From a bacterium (lineage in GTDB: Bacteria > Bacteroidota > Bacteroidia > Cytophagales > Thermonemataceae), in assembly GCA_025362415.1 (NCBI GenBank), contig JANYGM010000428.1:1-13004 (forward strand): a stretch of DNA of 13,004 bases. Reading direction: 5' to 3'. Position 1 is the stretch's first letter. Every line of letters starts with the position of its first letter. The position numbers and the translations under genes are program-made. Positions 1 to 7,061 of this stretch are shown here, piece by piece. Under the pieces are notes generated by a model. It saw only the letters and a program-made list of their open reading frames with translations. It did not search any database and was not told the origin of the DNA.

Positions 1-290
1 ATGCAGAACTTTTTTATAATGTACTGACTAAAGTGCCTATCAATAATATTAGTGATGATGATAATAGAAATGATTTTTTATCACTGTTATCTTTTACACG
101 TAGAGCCACAGAACATGTGATTATTGAAAAAACTACCATTGATTGGAATCTAATTTATAGAGTAGTAGAGAAGATAAAACACAAACACAAACAACGAGTA
201 GATATGTTGCAACGAATAGAAAAAACGCTTATTACATTAGATATTGCACTAATAACCAAAGAATTACTTAAAGTAATTCCCTCAAAATAA
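1..290 (+). CDS. C-terminal end of an unrecognised protein (partial)
   Basis: The reading frame is open from base 3 to the TAA at 288-290, giving 95 visible residues, so the gene begins before the window. An internal GTG at 33 is the first possible start here, but the uninterrupted upstream codons make it more likely to be an ordinary valine. The visible part is hydrophilic and probably helical, with a basic patch (KIKHKHKQR) and the end ELLKVIPSK. It shows no signal peptide, membrane segment or catalytic motif. I do not recognise the family. A strong hairpin 36 bases downstream closes the unit, so it is not cotranscribed with the next gene. Confidence 0.7.
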   Translation, partial: AELFYNVLTKVPINNISDDDNRNDFLSLLSFTRRATEHVIIEKTTIDWNLIYRVVEKIKHKHKQRVDMLQRIEKTLITLDIALITKELLKVIPSK

Positions 291-325
291 GGGTAATTTT
301 TTAACTTTTAGTTGTGAATAAACTC

Positions 326-357
326 AAAACGCTTACATTTAATTGTGTAAGCGTTTT
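326..357 (+). terminator. Rho-independent-type hairpin after the first gene
   Basis: A perfect 12-bp stem (AAAACGCTTACA at 326-337 pairs with TGTAAGCGTTTT at 346-357) encloses an 8-base loop. The stem ends in TTTT and is followed by CTTATTTT, as in an intrinsic terminator. It lies between the stop at 290 and the promoter at 381 and separates the two genes. Confidence 0.8.
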
Positions 358-380
358 CTTATTTTGTAGGATTTTTTGCG

Positions 381-388
381 TACCTTTG
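381..388 (+). promoter_or_regulatory. Bacteroidota -7 promoter element for tatC
   Basis: TACCTTTG exactly matches the Bacteroidota -7 consensus TAnnTTTG, 42 bases before the chosen tatC start. A TTTG at 363-366 could serve as the -33 element, but its spacing is a little short. Transcription would start near 395, leaving a leader of about 35 bases. This rules out translation from the in-frame TTG at 376, which lies upstream of the -7 box. Confidence 0.6.
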
Positions 389-429
389 CAGGCAAAACCA
401 AAAAACCGTTACAAAACATTTATCAAAAA

Positions 430-1287
430 ATGTCAGAAGATAAAGAAATGTCTTTCATAGACCACCTAGAAGAACTTAGGTGGCATATTATACGCTCCCT
501 TATTGCAGTAGTCTTATTTACTATTGTTGCTTTTATTTTTTCTGATTTTATTTTCAATAAAGTCATTTTAGGACCTATTCACGCAGATTTTTGGACATAC
601 CAAACCCTTTGCGAAGTAGGAAAATCAATGGGAACAAAAGGTTTTTGCATCACAAAATTTAATTTGATGCTACAAAATACTGAAATGGGCGGGCAAATTG
701 CTATTCATATTAGTTATTCCATTACTATTGGAATTATTATTGCTTTTCCTTATATTTTTTGGGAGATTTGGAAATTCGTAAAACCTGCTTTGCATCTGCG
801 AGAGGTGCAGGTTACGTCTGGAGCAGTGTTTTTTGTAACTTTTTTCTTTATGATTGGTGCAGCTTTTGGATATTATATTTTAGCTCCATTTTCTATCAAT
901 TTTTTGACAAATTATGTTATTTCTACAGAAATAAAAAACGATATTAGTATTTCTTCTTATGTTTCTACGCTGGTGATGCTTGTTTTGGGTAGTTCTCTGA
1001 TGTTTCAGATGCCAATGGTGGTTTACTTTTTTGCCAAAATAGGCATAGCTACACCGCTTTTTATGCGTACATACAGGAGGCATAGCATTGTTGCTATTTT
1101 GATTATTTCTGCGGTGATTACACCTGCTGACGTTTTTACGCAACTTTTGGTAGCTTTGCCTTTGTTTGTTTTGTATGAATTAAGTATTTTTGTGGCAGCT
1201 TATGTAGAAAAACAACAGAAAAAAATAGCTCTCAAAGAAGCATTATTAGAGAAAGAAACACGCAATTTAGACCAAATGGAAGACTAA
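430..1287 (+). CDS. tatC: Sec-independent (Tat) protein translocase subunit TatC
   Basis: TatC is the polytopic core of the twin-arginine translocon. It binds the RR signal peptide of folded cargo and recruits TatA/TatB for export across the inner membrane. The 285-residue product has six hydrophobic segments. The cytoplasmic N-terminal motif DHLEELRWH (11-19) contains the signal-peptide-binding glutamates. The family motif FPYIFWEIWKFVKPAL (106-121) carries the conserved Glu of the first cytoplasmic loop, and TPADVFTQLLVALPL (231-245) lies in the TM5/TM6 region. The first periplasmic loop is long and has Cys61 and Cys72, as I recall for Bacteroidota TatC. The ATG at 430 is chosen because it gives the usual short N-terminus and lies downstream of the promoter. 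The tail after TM6 is charged and helical. No tatA is adjacent, which is common in this phylum. Confidence 0.96.
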   Translation: MSEDKEMSFIDHLEELRWHIIRSLIAVVLFTIVAFIFSDFIFNKVILGPIHADFWTYQTLCEVGKSMGTKGFCITKFNLMLQNTEMGGQIAIHISYSITIGIIIAFPYIFWEIWKFVKPALHLREVQVTSGAVFFVTFFFMIGAAFGYYILAPFSINFLTNYVISTEIKNDISISSYVSTLVMLVLGSSLMFQMPMVVYFFAKIGIATPLFMRTYRRHSIVAILIISAVITPADVFTQLLVALPLFVLYELSIFVAAYVEKQQKKIALKEALLEKETRNLDQMED

Positions 1288-1313
1288 AATAGTTGTGAGT
1301 TTTCAGTTATAAG

Positions 1314-1484
1314 TTAGATAACGACATTGATAAATTGTATTCAGCCCCAGCGGGGCGGTATATTTATAGAAATATCATTGTGTTTGTATTTCGCTCCGCT
1401 GGAGCGAAATACATTTTTTACTTATTTTCTATAAATATGCCAGTCCGCTGGACTGTAATACAAACTAACAATGTCGTTATCTAA
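1314..1484. repeat. 171-bp three-armed palindromic (REP/MITE-like) element
   Basis: Perfect 16-bp terminal inverted repeats (TTAGATAACGACATTG at 1314-1329, complement at 1469-1484) bound the element. Inside are three hairpins with 3-base loops. Arm 1 is GCCCC-AGC-GGGGC (1344-1356). Arm 2 has a perfect 12-bp stem around GCT (1386-1412, core CTCC-GCT-GGAG). Arm 3 is CAGTCC-GCT-GGACTG (1441-1455). The flanks of arms 1 and 3, including TATTTATAGAAA at 1361-1372 and TTTCTATAAATA at 1426-1437, are inverted copies of each other, so the whole element folds as a cloverleaf-like cruciform. It has no coding capacity. Such shapes suit a non-autonomous element moved in trans, for example by an IS200/RAYT-type transposase. 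It starts 27 bases after tatC and could also end transcription. Confidence 0.75.
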
Positions 1485-1539
1485 GTATGTTTCTGCAATT
1501 AGTTTCTGTTATTCAAAATTTTGATAAAATGCTAAAAGT

Positions 1540-1569
1540 GCTGTTGTTTGTGAAGACACAAACAACGGC
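1540..1569. other. Isolated hairpin in the region before the sensor gene
   Basis: Ten perfect base pairs (GTTGTTTGTG at 1543-1552 with CACAAACAAC at 1557-1566) enclose the tetraloop AAGA. The stem extends to 13 pairs (1540-1552 with 1557-1569) through one G-T wobble. No T-run follows, so it is a poor intrinsic terminator. It lies about 105 bases upstream of the sensor promoter and could be an operator, an RNA element or the remnant of a repeat. Apart from this hairpin and the promoter at 1674, I see nothing recognisable in 1485-1713. Confidence 0.45.
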
Positions 1570-1673
1570 TAAATTTGGTAGTAGGAAATACTGGTAGTTC
1601 GTGTTTTCACTAAGGTTTCACTTGATTCTTCTATCATTTTCACATTTTCTTATGATGTTTCTAAGAAATTTTA

Positions 1674-1681
1674 TACATTTG
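1674..1681 (+). promoter_or_regulatory. Bacteroidota -7 promoter element for the PAS sensor gene
   Basis: TACATTTG exactly matches TAnnTTTG, 33 bases before the ATG at 1714. That distance suits a leader of roughly 25 bases. No convincing -33 TTTG lies at the expected spacing, so the call rests on the -7 box and its position. Confidence 0.55.
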
Positions 1682-1713
1682 CAAGCGTGCTATAATGCTA
1701 AAAATGCCTAAAA

Positions 1714-4700
1714 ATGAAAGAAACACAATCAAAATCTGCCATACGCAATAGTTTTATTGCCTTATTTGCTGTTTTTGCCTTTACAATTATACTTAATTAT
1801 CTACTTAGTAGCTACTATCTCAAAAAAGTAGAAGGCGGACAACTTACCATCAACTTAGCGGGTAAAAACCGTTCTATTGTCCAAAAAATAGCTCTTGATG
1901 CTGATAAAATATTAAATGGAAACGAAAACCTCCAAATAGGGCTTAGAGACCTTATTTTGGAACACTCTATTACGCTACAAACCCTCAAAACAGGTGGGAA
2001 AGTACGCTCTGGCACACAAGAAGTTACTGTTTCTTCTAGCCCAGATGCACCCACAATAGAAGCTATCAAGCGTACAGAAGAACTTTGGAAAAAATATAGC
2101 GCAAATGCTGATATTATTGCCAAACAACCTCTTTATATTGTTCAACAAGAAGAAAAAAAGGCGGTTTCTCTTGATGTAGATATTGAAATTATTAAGGCTA
2201 ATTCTATTAAAAGAATTCTAAATCCTGAAATTCAAAAAGCAGCAGAATTTATCAAAGACAAAGTAAGTGATATGGTCATTTATAACGACCAAGTCGTTAC
2301 CTCGTACCTTGCAATGCTGGATAACTCTCGCAAGCAGTCTGAATTAGTACTTCTTATCCTAACCATTTTTAATATTTCATTTCTTATTATTGCATTTGTA
2401 GTAATGAGAAAAAATATTCTTTTACCTATTGCAGAAATAGCACGCACTGCCCAACGCATTACGCAGGGAGATTTTTCTACTAAAATTGCTGAAAATCAAG
2501 ATAATGAAATAGGTATAGTTTCTAATGCTATCAATAAAATGATGACCAGTTTGGAGTCTGCTACGTCTTTTATTAAAAATATTGGTGAAGGAAATCTTGA
2601 TACAAAATATGAAGGATTAGACGGTATGACACAAGATAGTGCCGAACAGGAAAGTCTAGCAAGTTCACTTTTACTTATGCGCCAGCAAATGCGCAATGTG
2701 GCAGAAGAGGAAGAGGAAAGAAAATGGGTTACAGAGGGTTTGGCGTTGTTTGTTGATGTTTTGAGAGATAATAGTACGAATACTTCATCTCTTGCTTACG
2801 GTGTTGCGGCTAACTTAGTGAAGTATGTAGATGCTAATCAAGGGGCAATTTATCTTACTAATGAAGAAAATGGGCAAGTAATCAATGCTGAACTTGCTGC
2901 TTGCTATGCTTACGGAAAGCAAAAATTTCTTAAACAGACTATCCAAAAAGGAGATGGACTTATTGGGCAAATTTTGCAGGAGGGCGACAAAATTTATATC
3001 AATGATATTCCTGAAGATTATGCTGATATTTCATCTGGTTTGGGCGGTGCGCACCCTCGTAGTGTACTTGTTATCCCAATGAAACTCAATGATAAACTTC
3101 TGGGAATGATAGAGTTAGCCTCTTTCAAAGAATTTAGACCCTATCAAATAGAATTCATTGAACGTCTTGCAGGAAATATTGCCTCTACGCTTTCTAGTGT
3201 AAAAGTAAATGAAACAACTAACAAACTTTTGGCAGAATCTCGTTTGATTACAGAACAAATGCAGACGCAAGAAGAACTGATGCGACAAAATTATGAGCAA
3301 CTACAGGTTACACAACAAGAAATGCTCAAAAATGAAGCTGTACTTACCGCACAATCTTATGCTATTTCTACCACGCTTATTAGTGCAGAATATGATATGA
3401 GCGGAAAACTCATTAAGGCAAATGAGCAATTTATGGACAAATTCAAGTATGATATGATAGAAATTAGGACAAAACAACACCGTAATTTCTTAAATACAAC
3501 TGATGTGAGCAGTGTCGCCTACCAACTTTTTTGGGAAAAACTACAGTCTGGACGTACTCAAACAGACGAATACAAACGTATTGCAAAAGATGGCACAGAA
3601 ATATGGTTGCGTGCTACCTACGTGCCTATTCCTGACAAAAAAGGGAGCTTTTATAAAGTTATTTGTCTTGCTTTTGATATTACACAAGAAAAACAAACGG
3701 TAATAGATTTTAAGGCACAAGTGGAGTCTATTAGGCGTTCTAGTGTTACCTTAGAGTTTGATTTACAAGGATTTGTTACAGATGCGAATGATATTTTCTT
3801 AGAAATTTCTAAACTTGATAAAACGGCTATTCTTGGAAAGCATTATAACGTACTTGTAGGCAAAGAAAGACAAGAAGATGATGAGGAATTTAAACAACTT
3901 TGGCGCAAACTCAAAGGCGGCTCTTATGAAATGGGCGAATATATGATGCTTGATGCAGATAGGGACGAGATTTGGCTACAAGGAAGTTTTAATCCTATTT
4001 TTGATTTGAATGGAAATACTTTCAAAATTGTAATGTTTGCTTCTGATATTACCAGTCGCAAACAAGGTGAAAAACTTATCCTTGATGCGCAAAGGAAAGC
4101 CCGTATGCAACAAGAAAACCTTACTGCTCTTATCAATAATACAGATGAAAGGATTTTTTCTATTGATAAAAATCACTTCGTTAATATTCTTAATAATAAT
4201 GCTATGCAGGTTTTTAGGCAAATGGGGCGTGAAATTGAGATAGGAATGAATATTTTGGATACTTTTCCTCCTGCCAAATATGACGAGCTTAAAAAACCTT
4301 ACGACCGTGCGCTCACAGGTGAGAAAGTGCGTGAAGAAGAACGCTATATCAACAACAAAGGAGAAGATTTGTTGCTTCTGGTAACTTATAATCCTATTTT
4401 TGATGAAGAAGACAACGTACAAGGGGTAACGGTTTTTGCAAAAGATATTACAGAAATTAAGAGAAATGAAGAAAGATTGCGCAAGACACAAAAAGAAATG
4501 GAAGAAACAGAGTTTGAGTTGCGAGTTTTGCTAAATAGTACAAAAGATGCTTTATTCTCTGTTAATCACCAGTTTAGGCTAATTACGTTTAATACACCGT
4601 TCAAAGAATACATTAAACGTACTTACAATCAAGATGTAAAAGATGGTGACAGTATTGAGAAGTTTTTAGAGGATAACAAATACTTAGACCTTTGCAAAAA

Positions 4701-4815
4701 GGCACTCATAGGTGAATCTTCCAGAGAAAACATTAACAGAAAATCTATTACATCAAGTCCTATTTTGAGCAAAACAAATCAGATTTTAGGAGTGGTAATG
4801 CATATTTTGCTGTAA
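1714..4815 (+). CDS. Transmembrane HAMP-GAF-multi-PAS sensor protein without output domain
   Basis: This 1033-residue inner-membrane sensor has TM1 at about 13-32 and a periplasmic region of about 175 residues. That region opens with INLAGKNRSIVQKIA (46-60), which resembles the PilJ-type chemotaxis-transducer N-terminal domain. TM2 is at 210-231 and HAMP at 232-286, followed by a second HAMP-like stretch to about 330. A GAF domain (335-495) and a coiled coil (495-545) precede PAS1 (550-660), PAS2 (662-783) and PAS3 (800-917), which end in the family signature DIT (655-657, 778-780, 911-913). A short coil leads into PAS4 (935-1033), which stops at its last strand without DIT. No HisKA/HATPase, GGDEF, EAL, phosphatase or MCP signalling domain follows. 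It therefore probably works through protein-protein contacts or partners encoded elsewhere. A terminator 6 bases downstream argues against a lost kinase domain. The start has no close SD. The ligand is unknown. Confidence 0.85.
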   Translation: MKETQSKSAIRNSFIALFAVFAFTIILNYLLSSYYLKKVEGGQLTINLAGKNRSIVQKIALDADKILNGNENLQIGLRDLILEHSITLQTLKTGGKVRSGTQEVTVSSSPDAPTIEAIKRTEELWKKYSANADIIAKQPLYIVQQEEKKAVSLDVDIEIIKANSIKRILNPEIQKAAEFIKDKVSDMVIYNDQVVTSYLAMLDNSRKQSELVLLILTIFNISFLIIAFVVMRKNILLPIAEIARTAQRITQGDFSTKIAENQDNEIGIVSNAINKMMTSLESATSFIKNIGEGNLDTKYEGLDGMTQDSAEQESLASSLLLMRQQMRNVAEEEEERKWVTEGLALFVDVLRDNSTNTSSLAYGVAANLVKYVDANQGAIYLTNEENGQVINAELAACYAYGKQKFLKQTIQKGDGLIGQILQEGDKIYINDIPEDYADISSGLGGAHPRSVLVIPMKLNDKLLGMIELASFKEFRPYQIEFIERLAGNIASTLSSVKVNETTNKLLAESRLITEQMQTQEELMRQNYEQLQVTQQEMLKNEAVLTAQSYAISTTLISAEYDMSGKLIKANEQFMDKFKYDMIEIRTKQHRNFLNTTDVSSVAYQLFWEKLQSGRTQTDEYKRIAKDGTEIWLRATYVPIPDKKGSFYKVICLAFDITQEKQTVIDFKAQVESIRRSSVTLEFDLQGFVTDANDIFLEISKLDKTAILGKHYNVLVGKERQEDDEEFKQLWRKLKGGSYEMGEYMMLDADRDEIWLQGSFNPIFDLNGNTFKIVMFASDITSRKQGEKLILDAQRKARMQQENLTALINNTDERIFSIDKNHFVNILNNNAMQVFRQMGREIEIGMNILDTFPPAKYDELKKPYDRALTGEKVREEERYINNKGEDLLLLVTYNPIFDEEDNVQGVTVFAKDITEIKRNEERLRKTQKEMEETEFELRVLLNSTKDALFSVNHQFRLITFNTPFKEYIKRTYNQDVKDGDSIEKFLEDNKYLDLCKKALIGESSRENINRKSITSSPILSKTNQILGVVMHILL

Positions 4816-4820
4816 ATCAA

Positions 4821-4855
4821 TAACTTTCCAAAAGTTCTACACTTTTGGAAAGTTA
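4821..4855. terminator. Bidirectional terminator between convergent genes
   Basis: A perfect 15-bp stem (4821-4835 with 4841-4855) around the loop TCTAC lies between the sensor stop (4815) and the end of the minus-strand hydrolase (4873). The flanks are A/T-rich, with A-runs at 4855-4868. It probably serves both genes. For the minus-strand gene an extra U-rich stretch precedes the hairpin. Confidence 0.75.
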
Positions 4856-4872
4856 AAAAATAAAAAAAATTA

Positions 4873-6270
4873 TCAAATTTTCTCTTCTGTTGAAGAGTGA
4901 ATAACGTATTTCACCAGCCCACTTAATATGCCAATAAAAGTGCCTACCAACAACGCATAACCCAAATCTGGTTGTAAAACAGGCATTGCCAACAAGGGAA
5001 TTTCTGCAAAATAAGGTACTATAACCAACCAACTCAAAGCCACAAAAGTATTTACAAATAACCAAAAAATAGTTTTCTTATTTTTGGAATAATTAAAAGC
5101 AAATTTTAATTTTCTCCATTTATTTAAACGCATCAAAAACTCTCCAAAACTCCACAAAAATAATCCTAAAAGAGCATACCTCACATATATTTCGTATGGA
5201 ATATAGCCTACTTTTTCTTGTTTATTTAGCCTAATAATAACGCCGTCCATTAGCTTACGAACTGCATAAAAACTATTTATATTGGTCAATATCACTATTC
5301 CATAGTTTTGGTTGGGCAAAATATTGATAGCACTGCTATAATTTTTGGTCAGCCCAGAATGTCTAATAGAAGGCAAACCATTCCAATCTCCAATAGAAAA
5401 TCCCATTCCATAGCGGTTTGAAAATGGCGTTTGCATCTGTTTTAGTGTACTTTTAGCAAGTAAACTATCATTTTCAATTTTGCCATTTTTGAGTAACATC
5501 TGCAAAAATTTAGATAAATCTTCTGTGTTAGACGCAATGTCACCAGCCGCAACTCCATTATTATTGTACTCAAAAGTTCTTTTGATAGGATAACCAAAAA
5601 GATACTGATAACCATTTTTCAGCCCAAAATTTTGTGTTTCTTGGTAAGTTGCAAAAGTGTTTTTCATACTACAAGGGCTAAAAATATGCTTATTGACATA
5701 ATCAGCGTATTTCAAACCACTTACTTTTTGGATAATCTGCCCCAATAATTGATAGTTAAGGTTACAATAAATATGAGTTTTTCCTAAAATAGTTTCATCT
5801 GCTTCTAAGGATAAAAGGTAGTTTTTGTAGGCATTTTCTATTTCTTGTTGATTTTGGCTTTGTGGCGTAAAAAAACCTGCATTTTTTGGTAATCCAGTTG
5901 TTTGATTGAGCAGATGTCTCACAGTAATTTTATCAGAGATGTTTTTATTATTTGTTTCAAACCAAATAAGATGTTTTTTTACAAGGTCATCTAAATTTAT
6001 TTTGTTTTGCTCAACTAATTGCATTATAGCAATAGCAGTAAAAGGTTTGCTTACTGAACCAATTAGATAGTTTCCTTTGCTATTGTCTTCACCAAATTCT
6101 TTGATATACAAAATACTGTCTTTGTTAGTGATAGCAATACTAATATTAGGAATATGCCAAATTTGCATTTGTTTTTCTAAGAAAGTGTCAATTTCTTTAA
6201 AATCATTTTGAGCAAAAATGGGACAAAAAGTGAATAAAAAAAAGAGTGTTGCTAGTGTTTTTTGTTTCAT
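4873..6270 (-). CDS. Serine hydrolase of the beta-lactamase class C / PBP4* family with C-terminal membrane domain
   Basis: The 465-residue product begins with a signal peptide (MKQKTLATLFFLFTFCPIFA, then Q21). The hydrolase domain (about 25-350) has all three active-site motifs of the AmpC/DD-peptidase fold: SVSK (72-75, Ser nucleophile and Lys), YCN (168-170, the YxN motif) and HSG (304-306, in place of KTG). Three, perhaps four, hydrophobic segments follow (about 362-380, 400-421, 435-456), anchoring the enzyme in a membrane with the catalytic part outside the cytoplasm. Likely substrates are peptidoglycan stem peptides, D-amino-acid peptides or esters; true beta-lactamase activity cannot be inferred. 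The ATG at 6270 is chosen over the in-frame ATG at 6309 because it starts exactly at the signal peptide. A terminator lies upstream, so it is transcribed alone; no clear promoter consensus was found. Confidence 0.88.
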   Translation of the reverse strand: MKQKTLATLFFLFTFCPIFAQNDFKEIDTFLEKQMQIWHIPNISIAITNKDSILYIKEFGEDNSKGNYLIGSVSKPFTAIAIMQLVEQNKINLDDLVKKHLIWFETNNKNISDKITVRHLLNQTTGLPKNAGFFTPQSQNQQEIENAYKNYLLSLEADETILGKTHIYCNLNYQLLGQIIQKVSGLKYADYVNKHIFSPCSMKNTFATYQETQNFGLKNGYQYLFGYPIKRTFEYNNNGVAAGDIASNTEDLSKFLQMLLKNGKIENDSLLAKSTLKQMQTPFSNRYGMGFSIGDWNGLPSIRHSGLTKNYSSAINILPNQNYGIVILTNINSFYAVRKLMDGVIIRLNKQEKVGYIPYEIYVRYALLGLFLWSFGEFLMRLNKWRKLKFAFNYSKNKKTIFWLFVNTFVALSWLVIVPYFAEIPLLAMPVLQPDLGYALLVGTFIGILSGLVKYVIHSSTEEKI

Positions 6271-6330
6271 TTGGTTTGAGATAAAATGAATGAGAAGTGT
6301 TTTCGCCAAAATACTAAAAATAAGGCAATA

Positions 6331-6364
6331 AAAAAAGTCCTCCGAGTTGTCGGAGGACTTTTTT
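6331..6364 (-). terminator. Intrinsic terminator of the repeat lipoprotein gene
   Basis: A perfect 15-bp stem (6331-6345 with 6350-6364) has a GC-rich core GTCCTCCGA and a 4-base loop. Read on the minus strand it ends in six U residues. It lies 18 bases after the stop of the 95-residue lipoprotein gene and upstream of the hydrolase start, separating the two minus-strand genes. Confidence 0.9.
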
Positions 6365-6381
6365 GTGTGATTGAAAAGAAA

Positions 6382-6669
6382 TTATTTCTTAACTTCTTCT
6401 TTCACTTCTTTTACACCTTCTTTAGTTGCACCTTCAACTTTAGCTGCACCTTCTTTAGCTGCCTCTTTCACTTCTTGTACACCTTCTTTAGTTGCACCTT
6501 CAATTTTCTTAGTTGCTGAATCACCAGCTGCTTTTACTTCTTTAGCTTCAGCTTCAACCGCATGCTGTGTATCAGCTGGGTTTTCAGTTGTTTTTTGTTC
6601 AGATTTTCCACCGCAAGATGCAAGAGTGAAAGCTGCTACTGTTGCGAACATTACAAATAACTTTTTCAT
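6382..6669 (-). CDS. Small lipoprotein with 11-residue amphipathic repeats
   Basis: The 95-residue product has a lipoprotein signal ending in the lipobox LASC (16-19), so Cys19 would be lipidated after signal peptidase II cleavage. The mature part is polar, and the C-terminal half is built of 11-residue units: KIEGATKEGVQ (55-65), EVKEAAKEGAA (66-76), KVEGATKEGVK (77-87) and a shortened EVKEEVKK (88-95). This Lys/Glu/Ala/Gly-rich periodicity resembles LEA group 3 or apolipoprotein-like helices, which can lie on membranes or form coiled coils. It may be an envelope or stress-protective lipoprotein, but this is inferred only from composition. Two weak -7-like boxes with one mismatch occur upstream (complements of 6719-6726 and 6757-6764). 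It has its own terminator. Confidence 0.8.
   Translation of the reverse strand: MKKLFVMFATVAAFTLASCGGKSEQKTTENPADTQHAVEAEAKEVKAAGDSATKKIEGATKEGVQEVKEAAKEGAAKVEGATKEGVKEVKEEVKK
6400..6507 (-). repeat. 66-bp-period internal duplication in the lipoprotein gene
   Basis: Bases 6400-6441 and 6466-6507 match over 42 bases with two differences, offset by 66 bp (22 codons, or two 11-residue units). The near identity suggests a recent duplication or gene conversion within the gene, and the length could change by recombination without shifting the frame. Confidence 0.75.
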
Positions 6670-6742
6670 AGTTTTAAAAATTTAAATGGTTAAACAATTT
6701 GATTAAAATATTTTTATTGAAATTTATTTTTTATTTAAACGA

Positions 6743-6762
6743 CTTTTCAGCTAACTGAAAGG
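6743..6762 (-). terminator. Weak hairpin after the 71-residue lipoprotein gene
   Basis: An 8-bp stem including one G-T pair (6743-6750 with 6755-6762, loop CTAA) lies 11 bases after the stop of the minus-strand gene. It is followed on the minus strand by an AT-rich but not U-only tract. It may allow partial read-through into the next lipoprotein gene. Confidence 0.4.
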
Positions 6763-6772
6763 TATGTTTTGA

Positions 6773-6988
6773 TTATTTTTTACTTTTTTCTTCTTCAACT
6801 ACAACAACTTTTTTAGTGTTTTTCTTAGTTGTATCAGCTTTCATTTCTGTAGATTTTTCATCTACAATAACTGTAGTTTTCACTTCTACTTTGGCAGGAG
6901 TAGTGTTTTCTACTTTTTCTTCTTTTTTGTCGCAAGATGTGAATGTGATTGCACCAGCAACTAGGATAAGAGCAAATAACTTGTTCAT
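6773..6988 (-). CDS. Very small Lys/Glu-rich lipoprotein
   Basis: The 71-residue product has a signal peptide ending in FTSC (16-19), with Cys19 the likely lipidated residue. DKKEE follows immediately, a charged stretch like the lipoprotein export signals described for surface lipoproteins of Bacteroidota, so surface exposure is possible. The mature part is low-complexity (Lys, Glu, Val, Thr) with no recognisable domain and the end VVVVEEEKSKK. It lies 103 bases upstream of the repeat lipoprotein on the same strand. The two share their length of leader, lipobox position and composition, and may be divergent paralogues or functionally related. No function can be assigned. Confidence 0.72.
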   Translation of the reverse strand: MNKLFALILVAGAITFTSCDKKEEKVENTTPAKVEVKTTVIVDEKSTEMKADTTKKNTKKVVVVEEEKSKK

Positions 6989-7061
6989 TGGATTTTTATA
7001 TTTTATGGTTGAATTTCTTTAGTTACAATTTTGAGAAATATTCTTGATGTTAAAAAATATT

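Noticed and set aside
376..1287. TTG start at 376 giving an 18-residue longer TatC
   Set aside because: The extension overlaps the -7 promoter box at 381-388 and lengthens the N-terminus beyond the usual TatC; the ATG at 430 fits both.
3976..4491. 171-residue open frame on the minus strand inside the sensor gene
   Set aside because: It is antisense to well-conserved PAS2-PAS3 coding sequence, has no family signature, and is best explained by codon bias of the real gene.
4500..4872. A kinase domain lost by frameshift at the end of the sensor gene
   Set aside because: No other plus-strand frame continues, and a terminator hairpin starts 6 bases after the stop.
4873..6309. Start at 6309 for the serine hydrolase
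   Set aside because: It would place 13 residues before a textbook signal peptide that begins at the ATG at 6270.
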